A stretch of 5,212 nucleotides of DNA from Deltaproteobacteria bacterium (GCA_016926135.1 JAFGPH010000393.1:1-5212); one strand, 5' to 3'. Positions 1 through 5,007 are shown, numbered from the stretch's first letter. The notes: generated by a model not told the origin, from the letters alone. Numbers and translations are program-made.

Positions 1-38
1 ATTATACCAAATACGAAAAGGCGGTGTAAAGCTTAATC

Positions 39-74
39 TTCTCCCCTTATTGTCCCTCTCGGGGAATGGGAGAA
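39..74. repeat. Inverted repeat, 7-bp arms
   Basis: TTCTCCC at 39-45 is exactly complementary to GGGAGAA at 68-74, enclosing 22 bases in which CCCC and GGGG could extend or rearrange the fold. Neither side is followed by a T-run, so a classical terminator is not supported. It resembles a small REP-like intergenic palindrome, but a single copy cannot prove that. Confidence 0.4.
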
Positions 75-80
75 AAACCC

Positions 81-94
81 TCGCCTTCAGGCGA
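81..94 (-). terminator. Weak terminator-like hairpin, minus strand
   Basis: On the minus strand TCGCC-TGAA-GGCGA forms a 5-bp stem with a four-base loop. It is followed after GGG by five T residues (plus-strand 73-77). It lies about 210 bp past the kdsA stop and could end kdsA transcription. The short stem and the three bases before the T-run make it a weak candidate. Confidence 0.3.
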
Positions 95-126
95 AGACTT
101 CAGTTCGATTTTGGCCACCGAGAGGG

Positions 127-158
127 AGGCACAAAGGTGCCGAGGCACATAGGCACAA
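127..158 (+). repeat. Octamer tandem array, left arm
   Basis: Four units with an exact 8-bp period: AGGCACAA (127-134), AGGTGCCG (135-142), AGGCACAT (143-150) and AGGCACAA (151-158). Units one and four are identical, unit three differs by one base, and unit two is the most diverged. The array continues into AGGGG. It faces a second octamer array of the same period at 185-216, whose reverse complement is AGGGACAA-like, so the two arms form an imperfect long inverted repeat. Confidence 0.7.
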
Positions 159-184
159 AGGGGTAACCGGTTTGTTGTTCTCTG

Positions 185-216
185 CTTTGTCCCTTTGCCA
201 CTTTGTCCCTTTGTCC
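185..216 (+). repeat. Octamer tandem array, right arm
   Basis: Four units with an exact 8-bp period: CTTTGTCC (185-192), CTTTGCCA (193-200), CTTTGTCC (201-208) and CTTTGTCC (209-216). Three are identical and one differs at two bases. Read on the opposite strand the units are GGACAAAG, and in the phase AGGGACAA they match the left arm's AGGCACAA at seven of eight bases. The arms are 26 bp apart, with the palindrome AACCGGTT in the gap. Confidence 0.72.
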
Positions 217-222
217 CTCAAG

Positions 223-242
223 CTGTCGGCTTCTGCCGACAG
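223..242 (-). terminator. Perfect 8-bp stem-loop downstream of kdsA
   Basis: CTGTCGGC (223-230) pairs perfectly with GCCGACAG (235-242) around a TTCT loop (AGAA on the minus strand). It begins 64 bp past the kdsA stop on that gene's 3' side. There is no T-run on either strand after the stem, so it is not a standard intrinsic terminator. It may instead protect the kdsA mRNA 3' end, slow polymerase, or be part of the repeat element beside it. The hairpin is certain as sequence; its role is inferred. Confidence 0.4.
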
Positions 243-305
243 TGGTTGACTTCCCGCGGCGAGGCCTCCCGGATGCACATCCGCAAAAGGCGCAGGAGCG
301 GGGGC

Positions 306-1139
306 TCAAACGGCCGACCGGACGAGGCCGTGGATCTCCCGAAGAAGGGCCAGGAGGGGTTTGACCTGGTCGAGGGGAAGGGAGTTGGGCCCGTCACAGA
401 GCGCGGACTCCGGACTGGGGTGGACCTCCAGGAATACGCCGTTGGCCCCTGCGGCCACGGCGGCCCTGGAAAGGGGTTCCACGAACTCCCGCTGCCCTCC
501 TGAGCAGAGACCCGCATTCCCCGGAAGTTGAACGCTGTGCGTTGCGTCGAAGACCACCGGGAAACCGAAATCCTTCATCACCGGGATGGAACGGATGTCC
601 ACCACCAGGTTGTTGTAACCGAAAGAACTGCCCCTCTCCGTGATCAGCAGGTTCCGGTTTCCGGTGGAAACCACCTTGAGGATCGCCTGCTCGATCTCCC
701 AGGGGGAAAGGAACTGACCCTTCTTGAGGTTCACGGGAAGCCCCGTGCTGCCGACCGCGATCAGAAGGTCCGTCTGCCGGCACAGGAAAGCGGGGATCTG
801 GATCATATCCAACACCCGGGCAGCCTTTTCCACCTCACCGGTCTGGTGCACGTCGGACAGAACAGGTAAACCGATTTCCTCCTTCACCCTCCACAGGACC
901 TCCAGACCCCTGTCCAGCCCCGGCCCCCTGTAAGAAGAGACCGATGTCCTGTTTGCCTTGTCGTAGGAGGACTTGAAAATCACGGGGATGCCCAGCAGTT
1001 CACTGGTCTCCTTCAGAAATGCGGCCACCCGCAAGGTGATCTCCGGGCTTTCAATGACGCAGGGACCTGCAATCAGGAAAAAGGGGCCTTTTTCCTCAAG
1101 GGTGAGGCCCCCGATGTGCAGTGGGCTCATGGGTTTCAT
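306..1139 (-). CDS. kdsA: 3-deoxy-8-phosphooctulonate synthase, metal-dependent class
   Basis: Cytoplasmic enzyme that condenses phosphoenolpyruvate with D-arabinose 5-phosphate to give KDO-8-phosphate, the precursor of the KDO that links lipid A to the LPS core. The 277-residue protein has the normal family length and TIM-barrel signatures: AGPCVIES (24-31), FKSSYDKANRTS (55-66), IPAFLCRQTDLL (115-126), NLKKGQF (137-143), GSSFGYNNLVVD (170-181) and DATHSVQLP (198-206). Cys27, His201, Glu238 and Asp249 match the metal ligands I recall for the Aquifex aeolicus enzyme (Cys11, His185, Glu222, Asp233) at a constant offset of 16. This makes it the metal-dependent class rather than the metal-free E. 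coli type, which has Asn at the Cys position. The ATG at 1139 has AGGA ten bases upstream; Met4 lacks such a site. No kdsB, kdsC, kdsD or pyrG neighbour is visible. It is transcribed divergently from the DUF39 operon. Confidence 0.97.
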   Translation of the reverse strand: MKPMSPLHIGGLTLEEKGPFFLIAGPCVIESPEITLRVAAFLKETSELLGIPVIFKSSYDKANRTSVSSYRGPGLDRGLEVLWRVKEEIGLPVLSDVHQTGEVEKAARVLDMIQIPAFLCRQTDLLIAVGSTGLPVNLKKGQFLSPWEIEQAILKVVSTGNRNLLITERGSSFGYNNLVVDIRSIPVMKDFGFPVVFDATHSVQLPGNAGLCSGGQREFVEPLSRAAVAAGANGVFLEVHPSPESALCDGPNSLPLDQVKPLLALLREIHGLVRSAV

Positions 1140-1149
1140 GTTCTGATTT

Positions 1150-1153
1150 TCCT
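1150..1153 (-). promoter_or_regulatory. kdsA ribosome binding site
   Basis: AGGA on the minus strand, ten bases before the ATG at 1139. Spacing is slightly long but acceptable, and it decides for Met1 over the in-frame Met4. Confidence 0.5.
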
Positions 1154-1162
1154 GGTTTTATG

Positions 1163-1189
1163 ATTATAGAAACCAACGGAAGAAGTCAA
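1163..1189 (-). promoter_or_regulatory. kdsA promoter, sigma70-like
   Basis: Minus-strand TTGACT (1189-1184) and a perfect TATAAT (1168-1163) are separated by 15 bp. Both boxes are strong, though the spacer is two bases shorter than ideal. The predicted transcript start near 1156 leaves a leader of about 17 bases that just includes the AGGA ribosome site. Confidence 0.55.
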
Positions 1190-1196
1190 CTTTTGC

Positions 1197-1225
1197 TTGT
1201 CTTGGCAATTCAAAGCCTCTATGAT
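1197..1225 (+). promoter_or_regulatory. Promoter of the DUF39-greA operon
   Basis: Plus-strand TTGTCT (1197-1202) and TATGAT (1220-1225) are separated by the optimal 17 bp. They match the consensus at four and five of six bases. The predicted transcript start, around 1231-1233, lies just after the ATG at 1228. If this promoter is real, that ATG cannot be the main start and the GTG at 1264 becomes more likely. The -35 boxes of this promoter and the kdsA promoter are only 7 bp apart and face away from each other. Confidence 0.45.
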
Positions 1226-1263
1226 ACATGCACCTTTTGAAAGACCGGGGGGCTGAAGACCAA

Positions 1264-2442
1264 GTGGCTGGGAAAAAGGCTCAAAAGACCATTCAGGAGA
1301 TCAACGAAAGGATCCGGCACGGCAAAGCCGTAGTCGTCACCGCCGACGAAATGACCCACATTGTGCGCAAGCAGGGGCCGGCCAGGGCCGCTCGGGAAAT
1401 CGATGTGGTTACGACCGGCACTTTCTCCCCCATGTGTTCCTCCGGCGCCTTCATCAACTTCGGGCATACCAAACCCGGGACCAAGGCTGCAAAGGTGTGG
1501 CTGAACGACGTGCCCGCCTACGCCGGACTCGCCGCGGTGGATATCTACCTGGGCGTCACGGAGCCCACGGAAGAAGATCCCCTGAACCGTGTTCACCCGG
1601 GGCAGTTCAAATACGGGGGAGGCCACGTTCTGCAGGACCTGGTGGCGGGGAAGAAGGTGACCCTGAGGGCAAGCGCATACGGGACCGACTGCTACCCGAA
1701 TCTCAAGTTCTCCAGGAGGGTTACCCTTGCCGACCTGCCCTATGCGGCGCTGATGAATCCCCGCAATGCCTATCAGAACTACAACTGTGCGATCAACCTG
1801 TCCAAAAAAACCATTTACACCTACATGGGGGTGCTGAAGCCCAGGGCGGGCAATGCCAATTACGCCACGGCCGGACAGCTCAGTCCCCTGCTGAACGACC
1901 CGTACTATCTTACCATGGGGCTCGGCACCCGAATCTTTCTGGGAGGGGCGCAGGGTTACGTGATCGGTCCGGGAACCCAGCACAAACCCCAGGCCCCCAG
2001 GGGCAAGAACGGGGTCCCCCTTTCTCCGGCCGGCACCCTGATGGTCATGGGAAATCTGAAGGAGATGGATCCCCGGTGGGTTGTGGGGGTCAGCATGCTG
2101 GGGTACGGTTGCTCCCTGGCTGTCGGATTGGGTGTGCCCATCCCCGTGCTCAACGAGGAGATGGCCCGATTCACGGGCGTGTCGGATGACGAGATCTTCA
2201 CCCAGATCATCGACTACGGTCAGGACTACCCGCGGGGGGAGTCCAAGAGTCTTGGCCGGGTCAGCTACAGCCAGCTCAAAAGCGGCACGATCCGGTTCAA
2301 CGGAAAAGACATTCATACTGTGCCCCTGTCCTCCTACACCAGGGCGCAGGAGGTTGCCACGATCCTGAAGCAGTGGATCCAGAGCGGGGAATTCCTCCTC
2401 ACCGAGCCTGTGGTCCCCATGCCGACTGTGGCCGGACGCTGA
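1264..2442 (+). CDS. L-aspartate semialdehyde sulfurtransferase (DUF39 / COG1900 homocysteine biosynthesis protein)
   Basis: Cytoplasmic protein of the DUF39 family, which puts sulfur onto aspartate-4-semialdehyde to give homocysteine in anaerobes, independent of O-acylhomoserine. From the GTG at 1264 it has 392 residues. Recognisable stretches are TIQEINERIRHGKAVVVTADE near the N-terminus, TTGTFSPMCSSGAFINFGH around Cys58, YGTDCYPN around Cys143, then glycine-rich LGTRIFLGGAQGYVIGPGTQH. Family work implicates two conserved cysteines in persulfide chemistry; Cys58 and Cys143 are my candidates. No C-terminal CBS domain is present, and no NIL/ferredoxin partner protein lies in the window, although such a partner is usually needed. 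An ATG at 1228 would add 12 residues, but it lacks a ribosome site and lies upstream of the predicted transcript start. The GTG has GAAG five bases upstream and GGGGGG further up. It is first in a likely four-gene operon. Start uncertain; family call strong. Confidence 0.9.
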   Translation: MAGKKAQKTIQEINERIRHGKAVVVTADEMTHIVRKQGPARAAREIDVVTTGTFSPMCSSGAFINFGHTKPGTKAAKVWLNDVPAYAGLAAVDIYLGVTEPTEEDPLNRVHPGQFKYGGGHVLQDLVAGKKVTLRASAYGTDCYPNLKFSRRVTLADLPYAALMNPRNAYQNYNCAINLSKKTIYTYMGVLKPRAGNANYATAGQLSPLLNDPYYLTMGLGTRIFLGGAQGYVIGPGTQHKPQAPRGKNGVPLSPAGTLMVMGNLKEMDPRWVVGVSMLGYGCSLAVGLGVPIPVLNEEMARFTGVSDDEIFTQIIDYGQDYPRGESKSLGRVSYSQLKSGTIRFNGKDIHTVPLSSYTRAQEVATILKQWIQSGEFLLTEPVVPMPTVAGR

Positions 2443-2445
2443 GGA
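2441..2445 (+). promoter_or_regulatory. greA ribosome binding site overlapping the previous stop
   Basis: GAGGA begins inside the TGA stop of the DUF39 gene and sits 12 bases before the greA ATG. The overlap suggests that greA translation is coupled to the upstream gene. Confidence 0.5.
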
Positions 2446-2457
2446 TGAGATAGACGC

Positions 2458-2925
2458 ATGGAAAGAATTCCCATTACCCGGGCCGGTCTGGATCGGCTGA
2501 AGGAAGAACTGATCCGTTTCGAGAGAATCGAGAGGCCTTCAAACATACGGGCGATCGAAGAGGCGAGGGGTCACGGAGACCTCAGCGAGAATGCGGAATA
2601 CCATGCGGCCAAGGAGAGGCAGGGATTCATTGAGGCCAAGATCAACGAGCTCAGGATGGTCATCGGCCGGTCCGAGGTGATTGAGATGGACAGCCGCCCC
2701 GCAGATCGGGCCGTATTCGGCAGAACCGTCCTGCTCTACGATCTGCAGTCCGAAGGAGAGGTGCAATACCAGCTGGTGGGTCCCTATGAGTCGGAACCCG
2801 AGCACGGCAGGATCTCCGTCACCTCCCCGATCGGGCAGGCCCTGATCGGAACCCAGGTGGGAGACGAGATACAGGTACGGACGCCCTCCGGTCTTCAGTC
2901 TTACGAAGTCCTGGAAATCCTCTAG
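2458..2925 (+). CDS. greA: Transcription elongation factor GreA
   Basis: Binds RNA polymerase and inserts its coiled coil into the secondary channel, where it stimulates cleavage of backtracked RNA so that stalled complexes can restart. The 155-residue length is normal (E. coli GreA is 158). The N-terminus ERIPITRAGLDRLKEEL is typical. The first 75 or so residues form the antiparallel coiled coil. Its tip carries GDLSENAEYHAAKE at 40-53, with the two acidic residues that coordinate magnesium, Asp41 and Glu44. The C-terminal FKBP-like globular domain shows VGPYESEPEHGRISVTSPIGQALIG at 107-131 and GDEIQV near 135-140. The Asp/Glu tip separates it from non-cleaving Gre-fold proteins such as Rnk and from Gfh factors. 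The gene begins 15 bp after the DUF39 stop, implying co-transcription. No promoter of its own is evident. Confidence 0.96.
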   Translation: MERIPITRAGLDRLKEELIRFERIERPSNIRAIEEARGHGDLSENAEYHAAKERQGFIEAKINELRMVIGRSEVIEMDSRPADRAVFGRTVLLYDLQSEGEVQYQLVGPYESEPEHGRISVTSPIGQALIGTQVGDEIQVRTPSGLQSYEVLEIL

Positions 2926-2980
2926 ACCTCGGGCGCCTTGCATCTGAACGTTTCTGAGCAGCCTGCTGCGGTCACATCCC

Positions 2981-3469
2981 ATGGATTCGATTCAAAACCA
3001 CAAGAGGGTCACCTTGAGGTACACCCTCAGGACCGGGCTGTCGGACGGCGACTCCGCGGACCGACCCGAGGAACGCCTGAGCTTCGTCTACGGCGTGGAG
3101 CGACAGGCGCCCAGCCTGGAAAAGGCGATCGAGGGCCGCAAAACCGGAGATCGATTGAGCGTCTCCATACCCGCCTCGGAGGTCTACGGCGAGCACGATC
3201 CCAAGCTGGTGGTGGAGATTCCCAGAAAGGGACTCATCAAGCAGCGGCTGAAGCAAGGGCAGTTCTACCGGCAGATCCGCAAAGGGAGTCTCCTCTCCTT
3301 CAAGGTGCTGGAGATCCGCAATGAGACGGTCCTGGCCGATTTCAACAAGCCGCTGGCCGGCATCGGGGCTTCCATGGACCTCCAAATTGTGGATGTGCGG
3401 GATGCATCCGGGGCGGAGGTACGCGCCGCAGAGGAGGCGGAGCGGAGGAGACAAATCGGCTGCGGGTAA
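2981..3469 (+). CDS. SlyD-like FKBP-type peptidyl-prolyl isomerase, divergent
   Basis: Predicted cytoplasmic folding helper of 162 residues with the FKBP-plus-insert layout of SlyD. FKBP strands occupy about 8-69, an insert-in-flap (IF) domain about 70-115, and the returning FKBP strands 116-141. Supporting motifs are LEKAIEGRKTGDRLSVSIP (46-64), EVYGEHDP (67-74, matching SlyD's AYGxYD), ADFNKPLAG (119-127, matching VDGNHPLAG-like) and the closing DLQIVDVRDAS (133-143). The loop usually read as GxGxxIPGLE is replaced by YGVERQAPSLE (37-47). The N-terminal loop (18-32) is also short, so isomerase activity may be weak or substrate-shifted. The tail is Glu/Arg-rich with one Cys and lacks SlyD's His-rich nickel-binding end. 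No strong ribosome site precedes the ATG. It follows greA by 55 bp without an obvious terminator. Family assignment is firm; exact function is inferred. Confidence 0.85.
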   Translation: MDSIQNHKRVTLRYTLRTGLSDGDSADRPEERLSFVYGVERQAPSLEKAIEGRKTGDRLSVSIPASEVYGEHDPKLVVEIPRKGLIKQRLKQGQFYRQIRKGSLLSFKVLEIRNETVLADFNKPLAGIGASMDLQIVDVRDASGAEVRAAEEAERRRQIGCG

Positions 3470-3475
3470 ACGAAG

Positions 3476-3943
3476 ATGAAGATTTTTTTGCACGGGTTGG
3501 ACAGCAGCAGCCAGGGTACCAAAGCCGTTTTTTTCCGGGAAAGATACCCGGACATGCTCACCCCGGATTTTTCAGGCCCTCTGGAAGAACGGGTGCAACA
3601 GCTCGAAGGCATTCTTTCAGGGACGGCAGGCCTCCGCATCGTGGGATCGAGTTTCGGAGGCCTGATGGCGACGGTTTTTGCCATGCAGCACGAATCCAGC
3701 ATAGAAAGGATGGTGCTCCTCGCCCCGGCCATTAACCTCTTGGCCGCCTCCGGGTATCCGGAAAAGCGCGTTTCCGTGCCCGTCTGGGTCTTCCACGGGA
3801 ACCACGATGATGTCATTCCCCTTCGTGATGCGAGGGCGGTGGCCCGCAGGATTTTCCCCCATCTCACGTTCCGGGAGGTGGAGGACGATCACAACCTCCA
3901 TGGCACCTTCCGAACCTTCGATTGGGACATGCTCCTGAGGTGA
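3476..3943 (+). CDS. Small alpha/beta hydrolase (YqiA/UPF0227-like esterase)
   Basis: A 155-residue minimal alpha/beta-hydrolase with no signal peptide or membrane segment, so probably cytoplasmic. The N-terminal strand IFLHGLDSSSQG (3-14) supplies an HG oxyanion motif. The nucleophile elbow G57-S58-S59-F60-G61 fits GxSxG with Ser59 as nucleophile. HGNHDDVIP (107-115) places the acid at Asp111, and EDDHNLHG (136-143) places the base at His139. A full Ser-Asp-His triad is therefore present in the right order. The short length leaves no room for a lid, as in YqiA-type esterases. The substrate cannot be read from sequence: a short-chain ester or thioester is plausible. It starts 6 bp after the FKBP stop and has no good ribosome site at normal spacing, so translation probably depends on ribosomes finishing the upstream gene. 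It appears to be last in the operon. Confidence 0.85.
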   Translation: MKIFLHGLDSSSQGTKAVFFRERYPDMLTPDFSGPLEERVQQLEGILSGTAGLRIVGSSFGGLMATVFAMQHESSIERMVLLAPAINLLAASGYPEKRVSVPVWVFHGNHDDVIPLRDARAVARRIFPHLTFREVEDDHNLHGTFRTFDWDMLLR

Positions 3944-3958
3944 GGGGTCTAAAAGGTC

Positions 3959-4017
3959 CAGGGTGCAGGGTTCAAGGGTAAAGCAGGAGACAGAATTCAG
4001 GAGCCGGGAGCCAGAAG
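3959..4017 (+). repeat. Degenerate short-period repeats after the hydrolase gene
   Basis: Three 7-bp units, CAGGGTG (3959-3965), CAGGGTT (3966-3972) and CAAGGGT (3973-3979), lead into CAGGAG at 3984-3989 and 3998-4003 (14 bp apart) and GGAGCC at 4000-4005 and 4007-4012. The stretch is strongly purine-biased on the plus strand. It codes for nothing recognisable and looks like a decayed intergenic repeat of a type I associate with deltaproteobacterial genomes. Confidence 0.5.
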
Positions 4018-4051
4018 AAAAGAAAAACTGACGGTTCAGGAAATTCACGTA

Positions 4052-4082
4052 CACGAGCACGAATCACGAGCACGAATCACGA
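4052..4082 (+). repeat. 13-bp tandem repeat
   Basis: CACGAGCACGAAT occurs twice in perfect tandem (4052-4064 and 4065-4077), followed by a partial third copy, CACGA (4078-4082). Each unit itself contains CACGA twice. It sits in the spacer between two convergent genes. Confidence 0.8.
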
Positions 4083-4086
4083 CCCA

Positions 4087-4110
4087 CCTGCCCCCGCACA
4101 GGCGGGGAGG
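4087..4110. terminator. GC-rich hairpin between convergent genes
   Basis: CCCCGC (4092-4097) pairs with GCGGGG (4102-4107) around ACAG. Outer CCT (4087-4089) can pair with AGG (4108-4110) across a two-base bulge. It lies between the ends of the hydrolase operon and the deacetylase gene, so it could slow polymerase from either side. No T-run follows on either strand, so intrinsic termination is unproven. It may equally be a mobile palindromic repeat. Confidence 0.4.
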
Positions 4111-4151
4111 CATGACGTCCGTTCGGTAGCGGGGGGTCTCTCAGAAAGCTG

Positions 4152-4913
4152 TCAGGCGGGTCGGATCAACTCCGAGATGTGGGCCAGGGAGAGTCCGGCG
4201 TCCGCGAATTTCCTCACGAAGCGACCAATGGCCCTGGCGGTCTCCGGGTGGGGATGGCCGATGCCGATTCCCCGGCCGTACTTCAGGGCGTGCAGTCGCA
4301 GCCGTTCAAGACTGTGGAGAATCGCCCCCTCCCGCGGGTCGTGGTCCAGGAAAACATGTCTGAAGGCCGCGGGCACATCCAGATCTCTGGCTGTTTCGTA
4401 GGCCACGGAGTGGCTGGACGTGAGGCTGTCCACAAAAAAGAGGTTTGTCTCACAAAGGACCCCAAGGGCCTGCTGGACCTCTCGCCTGCTTGCGGTGAAC
4501 CTGGAACCCATGTGGTTGTTGACGCCTATGGCAAAGGGGATCTCCGAGATGTTCTCCTCCATGACCTTCACGATTCTGCCCCCTCCATCGCCCACATAGA
4601 GGGCCCCCGGGCCCGGACTCAGCGCCCGGTCACAGGGTTCCATGGGCTGGTGCAGCATGATCTCATGGCCTGCCAGATGGATCTCGTGCGCGAGGTCATG
4701 GGAGTGGGAAAGCCTGGGCAATATGGCAAATGTGATGGGGACGGAGAGATCCAGGAAGCGCCTGGCCTTGGAGAGGCTGTGGCCGATGTCGTCAATGATG
4801 ATGGCCAGCCTGGGTTTCACAGGGGCGGCAAAGGCCCTGGGGAGGCCGCCGAGACCTGCCATGCCTCCCAGCAAGAAAGAGGCGCTCTTGATGAGAAATT
4901 CCCTTCTTTTCAA
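4152..4913 (-). CDS. Divergent polysaccharide deacetylase family protein (YibQ-like), Tat-exported
   Basis: Predicted envelope protein of the divergent polysaccharide deacetylase family (PF04748, E. coli YibQ). From the TTG at 4913 it has 253 residues. The N-terminus MKRREFLIK, a hydrophobic stretch (about 10-24) and PRAFA|AP near 26-31 form a twin-arginine signal with a likely cut after residue 29. Family motifs follow: LAIIIDDIGHS (36-46, Asp41/Asp42), AGHEIMLHQPMEP (81-93, His83/His88), GVNNHMGSRFT (130-140), FFVDSLTSS (159-167) and GIGHPHPET (217-225, His220/His222). These acidic and His residues suggest a metal-dependent carbohydrate hydrolase fold; the substrate is unknown. The longest frame starts at a TTG at 4967, but that adds 18 residues ahead of the Tat motif and lies about 5 bases from the predicted transcript start. 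The 4913 TTG has AGGG about ten bases upstream. Monocistronic within the window. Confidence 0.9.
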   Translation of the reverse strand: MKRREFLIKSASFLLGGMAGLGGLPRAFAAPVKPRLAIIIDDIGHSLSKARRFLDLSVPITFAILPRLSHSHDLAHEIHLAGHEIMLHQPMEPCDRALSPGPGALYVGDGGGRIVKVMEENISEIPFAIGVNNHMGSRFTASRREVQQALGVLCETNLFFVDSLTSSHSVAYETARDLDVPAAFRHVFLDHDPREGAILHSLERLRLHALKYGRGIGIGHPHPETARAIGRFVRKFADAGLSLAHISELIRPA

Positions 4914-4978
4914 GGGTACGACACCCTGCCCGCCCTGCTTAAATCCTCGGATCCAGGGCCGGGTCAAAAAACTGATTT

Positions 4979-5007
4979 TTGATACTACAGATTGTGTCGG
5001 AAGTCAA
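4979..5007 (-). promoter_or_regulatory. Promoter of the deacetylase gene, sigma70-like
   Basis: Minus-strand TTGACT (5007-5002) and TATCAA (4984-4979) have an exact 17-bp spacer. Each box matches the consensus well enough (five and four of six). Predicted transcription starts near 4972, giving a leader of about 59 bases to the TTG at 4913. That supports the shorter protein. The first eight bases of the -35 region, TTGACTTC, are the same as in the kdsA promoter. Confidence 0.5.

Larger units (their letters stand above)
1..305. other. Gene-free left flank with repeats and hairpins
   Basis: No credible coding sequence is visible on either strand: the open frames here are short, overlap low-complexity repeats and give no recognisable protein. 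It contains an inverted repeat with 7-bp arms (39-45 and 68-74), a small TCGCC/GGCGA hairpin (81-94), two facing arrays of octamers (127-158 and 185-216), an 8-bp palindrome AACCGGTT between them (165-172), a perfect 8-bp stem-loop (223-242) and a 5-bp stem-loop (270-283). It lies downstream of kdsA, so transcripts leaving kdsA would carry much of this structure. The left neighbour gene is outside the window. Confidence 0.75.

Noticed and set aside
127..216. CRISPR array
   Set aside because: The units are contiguous 8-mers without spacers and are inverted between arms. This is a tandem/inverted repeat, not repeat-spacer structure.
195..503. Plus-strand frame over the octamer arrays and kdsA 3' end
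   Set aside because: It begins in repeat sequence and continues antisense to kdsA, with no protein likeness.
1219..2316. 365-codon open frame on the minus strand opposite the DUF39 gene
   Set aside because: Its protein is rich in Gly, His, Val and Pro with no recognisable domain, and it lies wholly antisense to a strongly supported gene. Codon bias of the plus-strand gene explains the lack of stops.
2926..2980. Terminator or separate promoter between greA and the FKBP gene
   Set aside because: I found no stem followed by T-run and no convincing -35/-10 pair in these 55 bases.
3265..3867. 200-codon minus-strand open frame spanning the FKBP and hydrolase genes
   Set aside because: Composition is unlike a normal protein (Ser/Arg-rich) and it crosses two supported genes in antisense.
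4052..4082. CRISPR or plasmid iteron origin
   Set aside because: Only two full 13-bp copies, no spacers, no AT-rich region and no replication gene nearby.
4179..4982. 267-codon plus-strand open frame opposite the deacetylase gene
   Set aside because: No recognisable domain, and it mirrors a gene with clear family motifs and a Tat signal. It is an antisense shadow.
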